From an uncultured Prevotella sp. (lineage in GTDB: Bacteria; Bacteroidota; Bacteroidia; Bacteroidales; Bacteroidaceae), in NCBI RefSeq assembly GCF_937863835.1, contig NZ_CALMHT010000047.1, positions 1-44,135 on the forward strand: 44,135 nt of DNA. The letters run 5' to 3'. The notes beneath the pieces were generated by a model. It was not told the DNA's origin, did no database searches, and saw only the letters and a program-made list of their open reading frames with translations. The position numbers and the translations under genes are program-made. Below, piece by piece: positions 33,286 through 41,628 of this stretch. Position 1 is the stretch's first letter, and every line of letters starts with the position of its first letter.

Positions 33286-34557
33286 TTACTTGTTTGTAGA
33301 CTGTATGAAGTTGTTGGCTTCAGTCAGAGCATCAGAGATATCTTTACAGGCGGCAGTGGCAGCTTTGCTTTTTGCCCAATTGTCTGTATTGTTGTTCACA
33401 TAGTTGACAAACGGATAATCTATTGCCTGTATCTTTGTGATAGCATTTGTGATAGCCGTTTCTACTTTCGTATTGATATCCGGAGAATATTTCTTGAAAT
33501 AAGCCTCCAGAGAAGCTGATGAATTGCGGTTGCCTTCTATTCCGCCTTTCCATACATTTTCTATACTCTGAATATTGTGAGTGAAGTCGGTCAGAGAGTT
33601 CCAACTATATGGAGACTCTATATAACTGACATCCTTACCCATTGTAGGATTGTAAATCTTCACGTTACCTACTTCATCAGAGATACCTACAGCTCCACCG
33701 TCACCTACAAGAACAGCAGATATGGCATTCTTAACACTGCTGTATGTGCTGCCGGCAACACCTGCATTCTTCATATTATAACCGTAAGAATTTCCGCTAG
33801 TCAATGTATACGACCATTCCATACTGTTCATGATATCAATATGGACCTGTGGCGCATTCTCATTCCATGATGTTTCCAAACGGAACACACTGTTGCGCAA
33901 GTCACCACATACAGCATAAGCGTAAATCATCTCATATTCACCGCTGCAAGATGAAAAATCAAGACCGCTTTTATTGTAGCTGTCAGTACCATTTGCGTTC
34001 AATTCGGACGCAGTACGAGGAATCCCGTCACGGAAGAGTATGAATTCGATACCATGAAATCCCAACAGACTCTGTCCTAGATTCGCATTAGCCACGGTGG
34101 CACCGTCATCTCCGTCAAGCGCTTCAACTAAAGCGGGACTTTTGACGAGCAAATTATAAAGTGCTGTAAGATCTAATGGCCATGAGTCGATATGCGGATC
34201 TATGCTGAAGTCGGCAGCTGCGCCCATAAGAAAAGCCTCACTTCTTTCATAGTTGGCACGTGCACCGATAAATAGAGTACAGGCATCGTTTACCATATTC
34301 TGTGTTACGCCGTTAGTTGTTGAGGCTTTGCGTATAGTGGCCAATTGTTCATATAGCATCTGCGTACTGTCTGCTAGTGCTTTGTAAGTGGAGTTAATCG
34401 TATTGTCAACATTGCTTGCAAGTACTTTCTGCAACAACAGGTCTCCTTCACTTATATCATTGCTGGTAGCACTGTCGTCGTTACTGCAGGATGCTAGTCC
34501 AGATGTTAATACAACTCCTATGAGGAGAACTACCGAATACTTAAAAATCTTTTTCAT
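33286..34557 (-). CDS. Imelysin-family (M75) lipoprotein
   Basis: The 423-residue protein has a lipoprotein signal with LASC at 21-24 (lipidation at Cys24) followed by an Asp/Ser-rich linker. The helical imelysin domain contains the family motif GxHxxE as GFHGIEFILFRDG (166-178; His168, Glu171). Imelysins (ICMP/IrpA/EfeO relatives) lack proven peptidase activity and are tied to iron uptake; the His/Glu motif is the presumed metal site. It is second in the operon, 45 bases after the barrel gene and 23 bases before the di-heme gene. The set suggests outer-membrane entry, metal capture and redox handling in one unit. Confidence 0.93.
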   Translation of the reverse strand: MKKIFKYSVVLLIGVVLTSGLASCSNDDSATSNDISEGDLLLQKVLASNVDNTINSTYKALADSTQMLYEQLATIRKASTTNGVTQNMVNDACTLFIGARANYERSEAFLMGAAADFSIDPHIDSWPLDLTALYNLLVKSPALVEALDGDDGATVANANLGQSLLGFHGIEFILFRDGIPRTASELNANGTDSYNKSGLDFSSCSGEYEMIYAYAVCGDLRNSVFRLETSWNENAPQVHIDIMNSMEWSYTLTSGNSYGYNMKNAGVAGSTYSSVKNAISAVLVGDGGAVGISDEVGNVKIYNPTMGKDVSYIESPYSWNSLTDFTHNIQSIENVWKGGIEGNRNSSASLEAYFKKYSPDINTKVETAITNAITKIQAIDYPFVNYVNNNTDNWAKSKAATAACKDISDALTEANNFIQSTNK

Positions 34558-34602
34558 TGTTCTTTGTTTTTATGATAAGTATGTTATTCTAAAATATGTT
34601 TT

Positions 34603-35916
34603 TTAAAAGAAGAATCCTTCGTAAGCTATACCAAGAGATACGGAAGGTTCGTCGTTATACTGACTCTTCAGAAACCTGCGTGAGTATTCGCCCTTGATGA
34701 CAATCTGTGGTACAGGGTAGTAATTGAATCCCACAGCGATGCGGTTGATGTTCGATTCAGGATAGTCAGTTACCGTATTATTGGCAGGTATATAATAGTC
34801 GTAATATTCATAATGGCCGAACAGATATAACTTCTGTTTGTCTTCACGCATTTTCTTGATTTGTGAGAACAAGTCCCATCCTGCTTCAATATCGGATGCA
34901 ACGGCAGCCTTTCCTACAAGATCTTGTGAATAAGGACTGATGCGAGTTGCCCTTCCCGGCAGACTTGATACATATATGGCATCGTCCAGATGACCATAGT
35001 CGAAGTTTCCGCGTACGATCCAGTTGTGCGCATTATATGTGAAGTCAAACGTTCCGATTGTTACAGCTCCTTTCTTCTTTGTAATATCACTGTTCGCATC
35101 ACGGTTGTATGTGTTATCAAAACTCTGTCCATAGTAAGCACTTATACCCATGCGTAGTCCAGTTATGGAATAGTTGTCTATTCTGGCGGCCACCGCATAT
35201 CTGTTGGCTACTGCAAATTCGAAAGCTGAATTAGCACCATTGTGAATCCATCCTTCCCGGGTGAAGTTCATAGCGTCAAGCCCCGGGAGCAACTGCAGTT
35301 CGTATTTCCATTTTTTTATTTTTCCCCACAGACTGATTCCTGTCTGATGCCATGTGCAGGGAAATATCGTATTTTCTCCTTCAGGTCTGTATACAGTAAA
35401 GAAATTTAGAGGTTCATGATGTGCGTTTGTCAGTCCGACAGGTACCACGATATGACCGGCACGTATGTTGAAAATTTTAGAGAAAGACTTCTGCAACCAA
35501 AACTGTTCCAGTTCCACTTCACCGCCTTTTTCCACTTCCTGTTCCCATTCGCCTCCTTCATCGTAATCCTTTTCATAAGATGTACCGGTACCAGTATGCT
35601 CAAATTCTATTTCAGAGCCCATTGTCCATCCTTTACCGAAATCATAACTGAGGTATATTACTGCATGTGGAATATCGAAGCGGCCATGACTGGGGTCCTT
35701 TTTATAATCGGCAGCCTTTGCGAATCTATACACATTATCACTGAAAAATTCCCGGCTGTAAGCCACTTCTCCATAACCACCTACGCTCAGCCTGCTTTTA
35801 TTGGCATGATTCATAACACTGTCTGATGCCGAAACCTGAGCTTGCGCAGAGAGAGGAACATTTGTTCCCATCCCTGCAGCCCAAAACATCATTAATACAA
35901 CTTTAAAATTATTCAT
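34603..35916 (-). CDS. Outer-membrane porin-like barrel, first gene of the imelysin operon
   Basis: The 437-residue protein has a signal peptide (about 1-24, ending PLSAQA) and strand-rich sequence ending in VSLGIAYEGFFF, a typical C-terminal aromatic barrel strand. It contains SVGGYGEVAYSREF, an acidic insert (EKDYDEGGEWEQEVEKGGE, about 115-133), PVGLTN (159-164) and CTWHQTGISLWG (187-198). It resembles phosphate-selective porin O/P-like barrels in general pattern. The acidic loop could bind cations. It is first in the operon with the imelysin, so it probably provides the outer-membrane step for the metal or complex handled there. The start at ATG 35916 follows a leader of about 200 bases with an attenuator-like structure. 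Confidence 0.85.
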   Translation of the reverse strand: MNNFKVVLMMFWAAGMGTNVPLSAQAQVSASDSVMNHANKSRLSVGGYGEVAYSREFFSDNVYRFAKAADYKKDPSHGRFDIPHAVIYLSYDFGKGWTMGSEIEFEHTGTGTSYEKDYDEGGEWEQEVEKGGEVELEQFWLQKSFSKIFNIRAGHIVVPVGLTNAHHEPLNFFTVYRPEGENTIFPCTWHQTGISLWGKIKKWKYELQLLPGLDAMNFTREGWIHNGANSAFEFAVANRYAVAARIDNYSITGLRMGISAYYGQSFDNTYNRDANSDITKKKGAVTIGTFDFTYNAHNWIVRGNFDYGHLDDAIYVSSLPGRATRISPYSQDLVGKAAVASDIEAGWDLFSQIKKMREDKQKLYLFGHYEYYDYYIPANNTVTDYPESNINRIAVGFNYYPVPQIVIKGEYSRRFLKSQYNDEPSVSLGIAYEGFFF

Positions 35917-35942
35917 TACTATTTATCTTATTATTTATAGAT

Positions 35943-36038
35943 TCATTTAAAAATCTGGGCAGCAGAAGATGCAAATGGACTACCGCCCAGGACAAGAATC
36001 AGCATATTACAGATTGCGATCTCGTTTGCGATTATCAT
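35943..36038 (-). CDS. 31-codon leader ORF of the imelysin operon
   Basis: An ATG at 36038-36036 opens a frame of 31 codons ending with TGA at 35945-35943, 26 bases before the barrel start. The peptide is hydrophobic in the middle (ICNMLILVLGGSPFASSAAQ). Codons 17-28 lie within a strong hairpin, so full translation would melt it. An in-frame stop sits seven codons upstream of the ATG. It may be a regulatory leader peptide or simply part of a structured RNA element; I have no family for it. Confidence 0.5.
   Translation of the reverse strand: MIIANEIAICNMLILVLGGSPFASSAAQIFK
35949..35990 (-). promoter_or_regulatory. Attenuator-like hairpin in the imelysin operon leader
   Basis: On the minus strand CTGGGCGGTAG (35990-35980) pairs with CTGCTGCCCAG (35965-35955), an 11-bp stem with two G-T wobbles and a 14-base loop, followed by ATTTTT. 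This is the form of an intrinsic terminator, placed inside the leader ORF and 33 bases before the first structural gene. Confidence 0.65.
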
Positions 36039-36121
36039 AGAATGTAAAGAATTAATATGTGATAATCATATTCATACGAGAATGGTAAACCTCATTGCTT
36101 TTTCTCTATTTTCCTTGGATG

Positions 36122-36152
36122 CAAAGGTACGGTGATTAGCAAAGCCAAACAA
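36122..36152 (-). promoter_or_regulatory. Promoter of the imelysin operon
   Basis: On the minus strand TTG (36152-36150) and TACCTTTG (36129-36122) have a 20-base spacer. The start near 36115 gives a leader of about 200 bases. Confidence 0.6.
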
Positions 36153-36255
36153 TACTTAAAAGAAGGTAAAAGATATGTTCATTATTATTAGGTATTTATG
36201 AGGCCTTTTTTATAAAGAAAAGATATTTGAGATAGAAATTACCTAGAAATAATTA

Positions 36256-36286
36256 TTGTGGTTGTTATTTTATTTATGTATTTTTG
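36256..36286 (+). promoter_or_regulatory. Promoter of the hemerythrin-LuxR regulator operon
   Basis: TTG at 36256-36258 and TATTTTTG at 36279-36286 have a 20-base spacer; ATG 36316 follows. Confidence 0.55.
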
Positions 36287-36315
36287 CAACCGATTAATAA
36301 CAAATAATTCATGTG

Positions 36316-37272
36316 ATGAAGAATCAGAAAATGTATGAAGCCGACGATCAGATGATATCCCTGATAAGAGACAATTATAATATTTTGCAAAGTCTGGGTA
36401 GTTTTGGTCTTAGTCTTGGTTTTGGAGATAAAACAGTACGTCAGGTATGCGATGAACAACAGGTCGACTGCTACACCTTTCTTGCAGTAGTCAACTTCAC
36501 CATCAATGGTTTTACCGATTTCGATGACCAAGATCGTCTTTCTGTCACCACTCTTCTGCATTATCTTAAAGCCAGTCATGATTATTATCTCGGTTTCCAG
36601 TTGCCATTTATACGCAAAGAACTAGAAAGCGCTCTTGACGAGAATGATAATCTGGCACGACTTATTCTGAAACTATATGATGAATACGCACGCGAGATAC
36701 GTCTGCACATGCGTTATGAGGAGAAAACCGTATTCCCTTATGTCGAAGGACTTATTCATAATCAGCCTTCGGTTAATTATGACATAGATACATTTTCCAA
36801 GCATCATGGTCAGGTGGATAAGAAACTCAAGGAACTGAAGAATATCATTATCAAATATCTGCCAAGTGATGAGATGCATAACAATCAACTCACTGCCACT
36901 CTTTATGACATATATAATAATGAGGACTGGCTTACACAGCATTCAGAGGTGGAAGACCATATATTTATACCAGCCATCCGACGACTGGAGCAGAAGACGA
37001 AACAGAATGACGTTTCGGTCAAAATCTCGAATATGATAAGTAAGGCGCCAAGCAACGAAGAAGCCCTGAGCGACCGCGAGAAGGATGTAATCATCAGTCT
37101 CGTTCAAGGAATGAGTAACAAGGAAATAGCCGACCATCTCTGTATATCCACCAATACTGTGATAACACACCGGCGCAATATTGCGCGAAAACTGCAGATA
37201 CATAGTCCTGCCGGACTCACCATCTATGCAATTGTGAATAATCTGGTAGATCTATCATCCGTAAAATTATAG
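36316..37272 (+). CDS. Fusion of a ScdA/RIC-like hemerythrin domain to a LuxR-type HTH
   Basis: The 318-residue regulator has three parts. Residues 28-62 (LGFGDKTVRQVCDEQQVDCYTFL) resemble the N-terminal ScdA domain of RIC/YtfE proteins but lack its usual CC pair. Residues 78-225 form a hemerythrin-like four-helix bundle with candidate di-iron ligands His82/His88, His131, Glu135, His163/164, His209, Glu213 and His215. Residues 250-318 are a LuxR/FixJ-type HTH (LSDREKDVIISLVQGMSNKEIADHLCIS, then TVITHRRNIARKL). A di-iron sensor of oxygen, nitric oxide or iron status that binds DNA directly is the natural reading. It is divergent from the imelysin operon and six bases before a ZIP transporter. 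GTG 36313 is possible but ATG 36316 is preferred. Confidence 0.88.
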   Translation: MKNQKMYEADDQMISLIRDNYNILQSLGSFGLSLGFGDKTVRQVCDEQQVDCYTFLAVVNFTINGFTDFDDQDRLSVTTLLHYLKASHDYYLGFQLPFIRKELESALDENDNLARLILKLYDEYAREIRLHMRYEEKTVFPYVEGLIHNQPSVNYDIDTFSKHHGQVDKKLKELKNIIIKYLPSDEMHNNQLTATLYDIYNNEDWLTQHSEVEDHIFIPAIRRLEQKTKQNDVSVKISNMISKAPSNEEALSDREKDVIISLVQGMSNKEIADHLCISTNTVITHRRNIARKLQIHSPAGLTIYAIVNNLVDLSSVKL

Positions 37273-37278
37273 AAGAAT

Positions 37279-38061
37279 ATGACAAATCAAGTAATCATAG
37301 GATTGTTAATCCCGTTTATAGGCACCAGTCTTGGCGCTGCTTTCGTTTTCTGTCTGAGAAAAGAAATAAGCGACGGTATACAGCGGATGCTTACGGGTTT
37401 CGCAGCAGGAGTGATGGTAGCCGCCTCCGTATGGAGTCTGCTTATTCCGGCTATTAACCAGTCGGCAGATATGGGTAAGTGGTCGTTTGTACCTGCGGCC
37501 GCAGGTTTTTGGATAGGAATACTATTTCTGTTACTTCTCGACCACGTAGTGCCTCACCTTCATCAGAACAGTGATGAACCGGAAGGACCAAAGTCGCATC
37601 TGAAGAAGACCACGATGCTACTTTTTGCCGTTACTCTTCACAATATTCCTGAAGGCATGGCTGTAGGAGCTATTTACGCAGGTTACATGGAAGGCAGTTC
37701 TTACGTAACAGCAATGGGGGCATTTGCTCTTTCGTTGGGCATCGCCATTCAGAATATTCCGGAAGGGGCCATTATTTCCATGCCACTGAAGTCGGCTGGA
37801 CTGAAAAGTTCTAAGTCGTTTGTCTACGGTGTTCTCTCGGGAGTGGTAGAACCTATAGGTGCACTCCTGACAATACTGGCAACAGGTTTTATAGTGCCGG
37901 CACTCCCGTATATGCTCAGTTTTGCTGCCGGGGCCATGATATACGTAGTGGTCGAAGAATTAATCCCCGAAATGTCTGGAGGTCGCCATTCGAACATCGG
38001 TACTATCTTTTTTGCCGTTGGATTCAGTGTGATGATGATACTCGATGTCGCGTTAGGATAA
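37279..38061 (+). CDS. ZIP-family metal transporter (ZupT/GufA-like)
   Basis: The 260-residue, eight-TM protein of the ZIP family imports divalent metals. The metal-binding helices carry HNIPEGMAVG (121-130) and QNIPEG (158-163), where the usual second His is Gln. A short histidine-containing loop lies at HVVPHLHQ (89-96). Bacterial members such as ZupT take up Zn, Fe, Mn or Co with low selectivity. The gene follows the hemerythrin-LuxR gene by six bases and precedes cobD by 33, so metal uptake, metal/redox sensing and cobalamin synthesis share a transcript. The imported metal here is not determined; iron or cobalt would fit the neighbours. Confidence 0.93.
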   Translation: MTNQVIIGLLIPFIGTSLGAAFVFCLRKEISDGIQRMLTGFAAGVMVAASVWSLLIPAINQSADMGKWSFVPAAAGFWIGILFLLLLDHVVPHLHQNSDEPEGPKSHLKKTTMLLFAVTLHNIPEGMAVGAIYAGYMEGSSYVTAMGAFALSLGIAIQNIPEGAIISMPLKSAGLKSSKSFVYGVLSGVVEPIGALLTILATGFIVPALPYMLSFAAGAMIYVVVEELIPEMSGGRHSNIGTIFFAVGFSVMMILDVALG

Positions 38062-38094
38062 TCTGATTTTTATATAAATAATAAAATATAGTCA

Positions 38095-39108
38095 ATGATA
38101 AAAGGACACGGTGACGACATATATACATGTAGGCAGCCGATAAAATATAATTTCAGTTCTAATATTTATGCTATGATAGACAATGCCGACCTGAAGCATT
38201 ATCTGTCATGTTCGCTAGATATTATAAACAATTATCCGGAACCGGAACCTTTTGCGCTAGAAACAAAATTGTCCGGTCGTCTTGGTATATCACAATCTCA
38301 AGTATGCGTAACAAACGGAGCTACAGATGCTATTTATATGTTGGCTAAGGCATTCGGCAACAATAGTTCTTCTATATTAGTCCCAACCTTTTCCGAATAC
38401 GAAGATGCATGCACGATGAACGGACATCACATTTCTCGTATCAGTTCGATAGAAGAAGTGACCGATGATATGCAGACCGTCTGGATTTGTAATCCGAATA
38501 ACCCTACAGGTGATGTTTATCGTAACGACATAATAAAAAATATGGTAAACGGTCATCCCCGTACAATCTTCATTATCGACCAGGCTTATGAACAATTTAC
38601 ATCCGAGGAAGTACTTACTGCAAAAGATGCCGTACAGTGGACAAATGTAATCCTTATCCATTCTATGACAAAAGAATATGCCATACCGGGTCTGCGACTT
38701 GGGTACATTACTGCTTGCAAGGAAATCATAGACAAGGTAAACCGATATAGAACCCCGTGGTCGGTGAATAGTCTTGCCATTATTGCAGGGGGATATCTGA
38801 TAGATAGGCAGAAAGCGTATTTTGATAAGAAATCATATATGGATGAGGCCCAGTGGTTAAGGATGGAAATAGATAAACTGTCAGATAAAATAGAAGTGTT
38901 GCCTACAAAGACCAACTTTATGTTGGTGCGATTATTGGATGCAAAAGCATCAGATTTAAAAGAATTCTTGATTACAAAAGGAATACTGATTCGTGATGCC
39001 TCAAATTTTGCCGGATTGGATAGCCGTTACTTTCGCATAGCTGCCCAGTCGCATCAGTCGAATGTAATACTTATAAATGCTCTCAAGGAATGGTTACAAA
39101 GATATTGA
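38095..39108 (+). CDS. cobD: Threonine-phosphate decarboxylase-like aminotransferase (cobalamin side chain)
   Basis: The 337-residue PLP enzyme of fold type I is related to HisC. It has NFSSNIYAMI near residue 19 (matching the DFSxNxNP start of CobD proteins), CNPNNPTGD (132-140), Asp162 (IIDQAYEQF) and the Schiff-base Lys193 in HSMTKEYAIPGLRLGY. Immediate overlap with cbiB (19 bases) identifies it as the L-threonine-O-3-phosphate decarboxylase that makes aminopropanol phosphate, which CbiB attaches to cobyric acid. Without the neighbour, histidinol-phosphate aminotransferase would be the alternative. It starts at ATG 38095. Confidence 0.9.
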   Translation: MIKGHGDDIYTCRQPIKYNFSSNIYAMIDNADLKHYLSCSLDIINNYPEPEPFALETKLSGRLGISQSQVCVTNGATDAIYMLAKAFGNNSSSILVPTFSEYEDACTMNGHHISRISSIEEVTDDMQTVWICNPNNPTGDVYRNDIIKNMVNGHPRTIFIIDQAYEQFTSEEVLTAKDAVQWTNVILIHSMTKEYAIPGLRLGYITACKEIIDKVNRYRTPWSVNSLAIIAGGYLIDRQKAYFDKKSYMDEAQWLRMEIDKLSDKIEVLPTKTNFMLVRLLDAKASDLKEFLITKGILIRDASNFAGLDSRYFRIAAQSHQSNVILINALKEWLQRY

Positions 39109-40010
39109 CCCTATTGATAGGATGGGTTATTGACAACATAATAGGTGATCCAGCGCGGATGCCGCATCCTGTTGTTTATTTCGGTAAGTGTATATCCTTT
39201 GGCGAACATCTGTTGAACAAAGGTCGTCATCGCATACTGAAGGGTGGTGCTATGGCCGTTATATTCATACTTGCTACATTTTTCATCACCGATTATGTGA
39301 TAAAAGTATGCAATCCTATCTTGGCAAATATACTGTCGGCATTGTTGATTTTCTATTGTTTGGCAGGAACTACTCTTATCCGCGAAGTTAGAATGGTCTT
39401 TGAAGCTTTGGATAAGTCGATAGAAGACGGGCGCAGACAAGTAGGTCGTATCGTAGGTCGGGATACATCCCGACTTTCAGAACAGGAGATACGTAAGGCA
39501 GCTCTTGAGACACTGGCAGAAAATCTGAGTGATGGTGTTGTAGCACCGTTGTTCTGGCTTATGATTCTTGGCGTACCTGGAATGATAGCCTATAAAATGG
39601 TAAACACACTCGATTCGATGATAGGATATCGGACCAGGAGATATCTTTATTTCGGAAAAGTGGCGGCCCGAATTGATGATGTGGCCAACTATATACCAGC
39701 CCGTATGACAGCTTTGCTCATGATATTGGCAAGTGGCAAACTCAGACTTATCCCGTTCGTTATGAAATATGGTAAGCGGCATGCCAGTCCCAATTCCGGT
39801 TATCCCGAATCAGCCTTAGCTGGTATTCTTGACTGCCAGTTTGGTGGCACTCATATCTATTTCGGAGAAGAAGTGGAGAAACCGTACATCGGCACCAACA
39901 ACCGCCAACTCGAAACCAAGGATATGTATGTCGCCATCAAGATAAACCGATATACTGAAATAATCATGGTAGCAATTGTTATTGCTGTATGGTTACTGAT
40001 CGGCCTTTAG
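39090..40010 (+). CDS. cbiB: Adenosylcobinamide-phosphate synthase
   Basis: The 306-residue membrane protein couples aminopropanol (phosphate) to adenosylcobyric acid in late cobalamin synthesis. The N-terminal GWVIDNIIGDPARMPHPVVYFGKCI is the CbiB/CobD signature. The cytoplasmic DTSRLSEQEIRKAALETLAENLSDGVVAPLFW, the NTLDSMIGYRTRRYLYFGKVAARIDDVANYIPAR region and the HASPNSGYPESALAG motif are also diagnostic. It has four to five TM segments. It starts inside the end of cobD (19-base overlap) and its last 18 bases overlap the 3' end of the convergent cobQ gene. Confidence 0.96.
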   Translation: MVTKILTLLIGWVIDNIIGDPARMPHPVVYFGKCISFGEHLLNKGRHRILKGGAMAVIFILATFFITDYVIKVCNPILANILSALLIFYCLAGTTLIREVRMVFEALDKSIEDGRRQVGRIVGRDTSRLSEQEIRKAALETLAENLSDGVVAPLFWLMILGVPGMIAYKMVNTLDSMIGYRTRRYLYFGKVAARIDDVANYIPARMTALLMILASGKLRLIPFVMKYGKRHASPNSGYPESALAGILDCQFGGTHIYFGEEVEKPYIGTNNRQLETKDMYVAIKINRYTEIIMVAIVIAVWLLIGL

Positions 40011-41480
40011 TATTTTATAGACATATTCCACATCCACGTATCTTCGGATGTGTGCCGCTAATTTGTCATATTGTTCTTCTTTATACTCTGCGTAATTGAA
40101 ATGACTGTTATCTTCCAATCTATCCATATATGGTTGCAAGATATAGTCGATTACCGCCGTATTGTCCAATATACCATGAATATATGTACCCATACATTTG
40201 TTGTTCACAAAACAGCCGTCACCGTGCCCGTCTTTTAAGTGATTCAGAGATATTACACTATTACCGACAGCTGTAGTTTTGCCCATGTGTATCTCGTATC
40301 CATTACATTCTTCAAGGTTATCAAGGAAACGGAATGAGACTTGTCTTGTCACTTTCTCCTTACAGATGTCGGTTTCTACTGGTAATAAACCAAGTCCTGG
40401 CATCTTTTCTATATAGCCTTCTATATGATCAGTGTCTGTGATAAATTGTCCCATTATCTGATATCCACCGCATATCCCTATGACAGAACTACCGTCATGG
40501 TAGGCACGAAGTATGGTCTGAGCACAACCGTTCCGGCGCAGTTCGCAAAGGTCGTCAATCGTGCTTTTGCTGCCTGGTATGAGTATGATGTCCGCTTTCG
40601 ACAGTTCTTCTGTGTTGTTCGTATAAAACAGATGAACCCGTTTGTCCCTCTCCAGTACATCAAAGTCGGTAAAGTTGGATAAATGCCTCAACAGTACCAC
40701 CGCGATGTTTATCTTACCAGATATTGATGCATCGCTTTTTGATGTCAGTATGACAGAGTCTTCCTCTTCTATATGGATATCCTTAAAAAATGGCACTATT
40801 CCGATAACCGGAATATGGCATAAATCCGTAATCATCTTGGAACCAGATATAAATAATGACATATCACCGCGGAACTTGTTGATGATTATTCCCTTTATTC
40901 GGCTACGTTCCTTTTCGGACAGTAACATCACTGTGCCATATACACTTGCGAATACCCCTCCTTTATCGATATCAGCCACCAATATGATATCTGCATCAGC
41001 ATGAACGGCCATCGACATATTTACAAGATCCACATCACGTAAGTTGATTTCAGCGATACTTCCAGCACCTTCCATTACAATGGGATTATATTTGTCATTG
41101 AGTCTGTCGAATGCCTCGCATACTTTCTTTCGTAATATGTCACGTCCCTTTGAATTGAAATACTCAGAAGCATTCTGGTTTCCAATGGGTTTCCCGTTAA
41201 GTACCACTTGAGATGTTTGATCGGACGACGGTTTCAGTAACAATGGATTCATATCAGTATGGCACGGTATTCCGGCTGCTTCAGCCTGAACAGCCTGAGC
41301 TCTGCCTATTTCAAACCCATCGGGCGTGGCATACGAGTTGAGCGCCATATTCTGTGCCTTGAATGGAGCTGGATGAAAACCGTCTTGTACAAATATGCGG
41401 CAGAAACCAGTGGAGATAATACTTTTCCCTACATCACTGCCTGTACCGGCAAACATGATAGCGTGTAATCTTTCTTTCAT
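39993..41480 (-). CDS. cobQ: Cobyric acid synthase
   Basis: The 495-residue glutamine amidotransferase amidates four carboxylates of the corrin ring to make cobyric acid. The N-terminal ATP-binding domain has IMFAGTGSDVGKS (a P-loop-like motif), FKAQNMALNSYATPDGFEIGRAQAVQAEA and the VMEGAGSIAEINL strand. The C-terminal triad-type GATase domain has the nucleophile cysteine in GICGGYQIMG and CNGYEIHMGKT. The frame runs up to a TTG at 41501, but ATG 41480 (MKERLH) is the proper start. It overlaps cbiB tail-to-tail by 18 bases. Early corrin-ring genes are absent from the window. Confidence 0.96.
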   Translation of the reverse strand: MKERLHAIMFAGTGSDVGKSIISTGFCRIFVQDGFHPAPFKAQNMALNSYATPDGFEIGRAQAVQAEAAGIPCHTDMNPLLLKPSSDQTSQVVLNGKPIGNQNASEYFNSKGRDILRKKVCEAFDRLNDKYNPIVMEGAGSIAEINLRDVDLVNMSMAVHADADIILVADIDKGGVFASVYGTVMLLSEKERSRIKGIIINKFRGDMSLFISGSKMITDLCHIPVIGIVPFFKDIHIEEEDSVILTSKSDASISGKINIAVVLLRHLSNFTDFDVLERDKRVHLFYTNNTEELSKADIILIPGSKSTIDDLCELRRNGCAQTILRAYHDGSSVIGICGGYQIMGQFITDTDHIEGYIEKMPGLGLLPVETDICKEKVTRQVSFRFLDNLEECNGYEIHMGKTTAVGNSVISLNHLKDGHGDGCFVNNKCMGTYIHGILDNTAVIDYILQPYMDRLEDNSHFNYAEYKEEQYDKLAAHIRRYVDVEYVYKILKADQ

Positions 41481-41591
41481 ATATTGGAATAATGGATGCA
41501 AAAATACAAAAAATAGTGATGATGGCGTTACCTATTTCTGACATTTTTGTGTTTTTCAAATATAAAGTTCGCTATTACGAAAAATAAGTAT

Positions 41592-41599
41592 TAATTTTG
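41592..41599 (+). promoter_or_regulatory. -7 box for the ABC ATPase gene
   Basis: TAATTTTG lies 30 bases before ATG 41629. The -33 region is weak. No cobalamin riboswitch is visible in the 127-base gap. Confidence 0.45.
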
Positions 41600-41628
41600 C
41601 AATAAAAGCAATCAGGCACATCATCAAG

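Noticed and set aside
35917..36315. Cobalamin riboswitch ahead of the cobD-cbiB operon
   Set aside because: No B12-box-like sequence is visible on either strand, and the strong hairpin faces the opposite direction, toward the imelysin operon.
38095..39108. Histidinol-phosphate aminotransferase (hisC)
   Set aside because: The fold is shared, but the NFSSN start and the overlap with cbiB favour threonine-phosphate decarboxylase.
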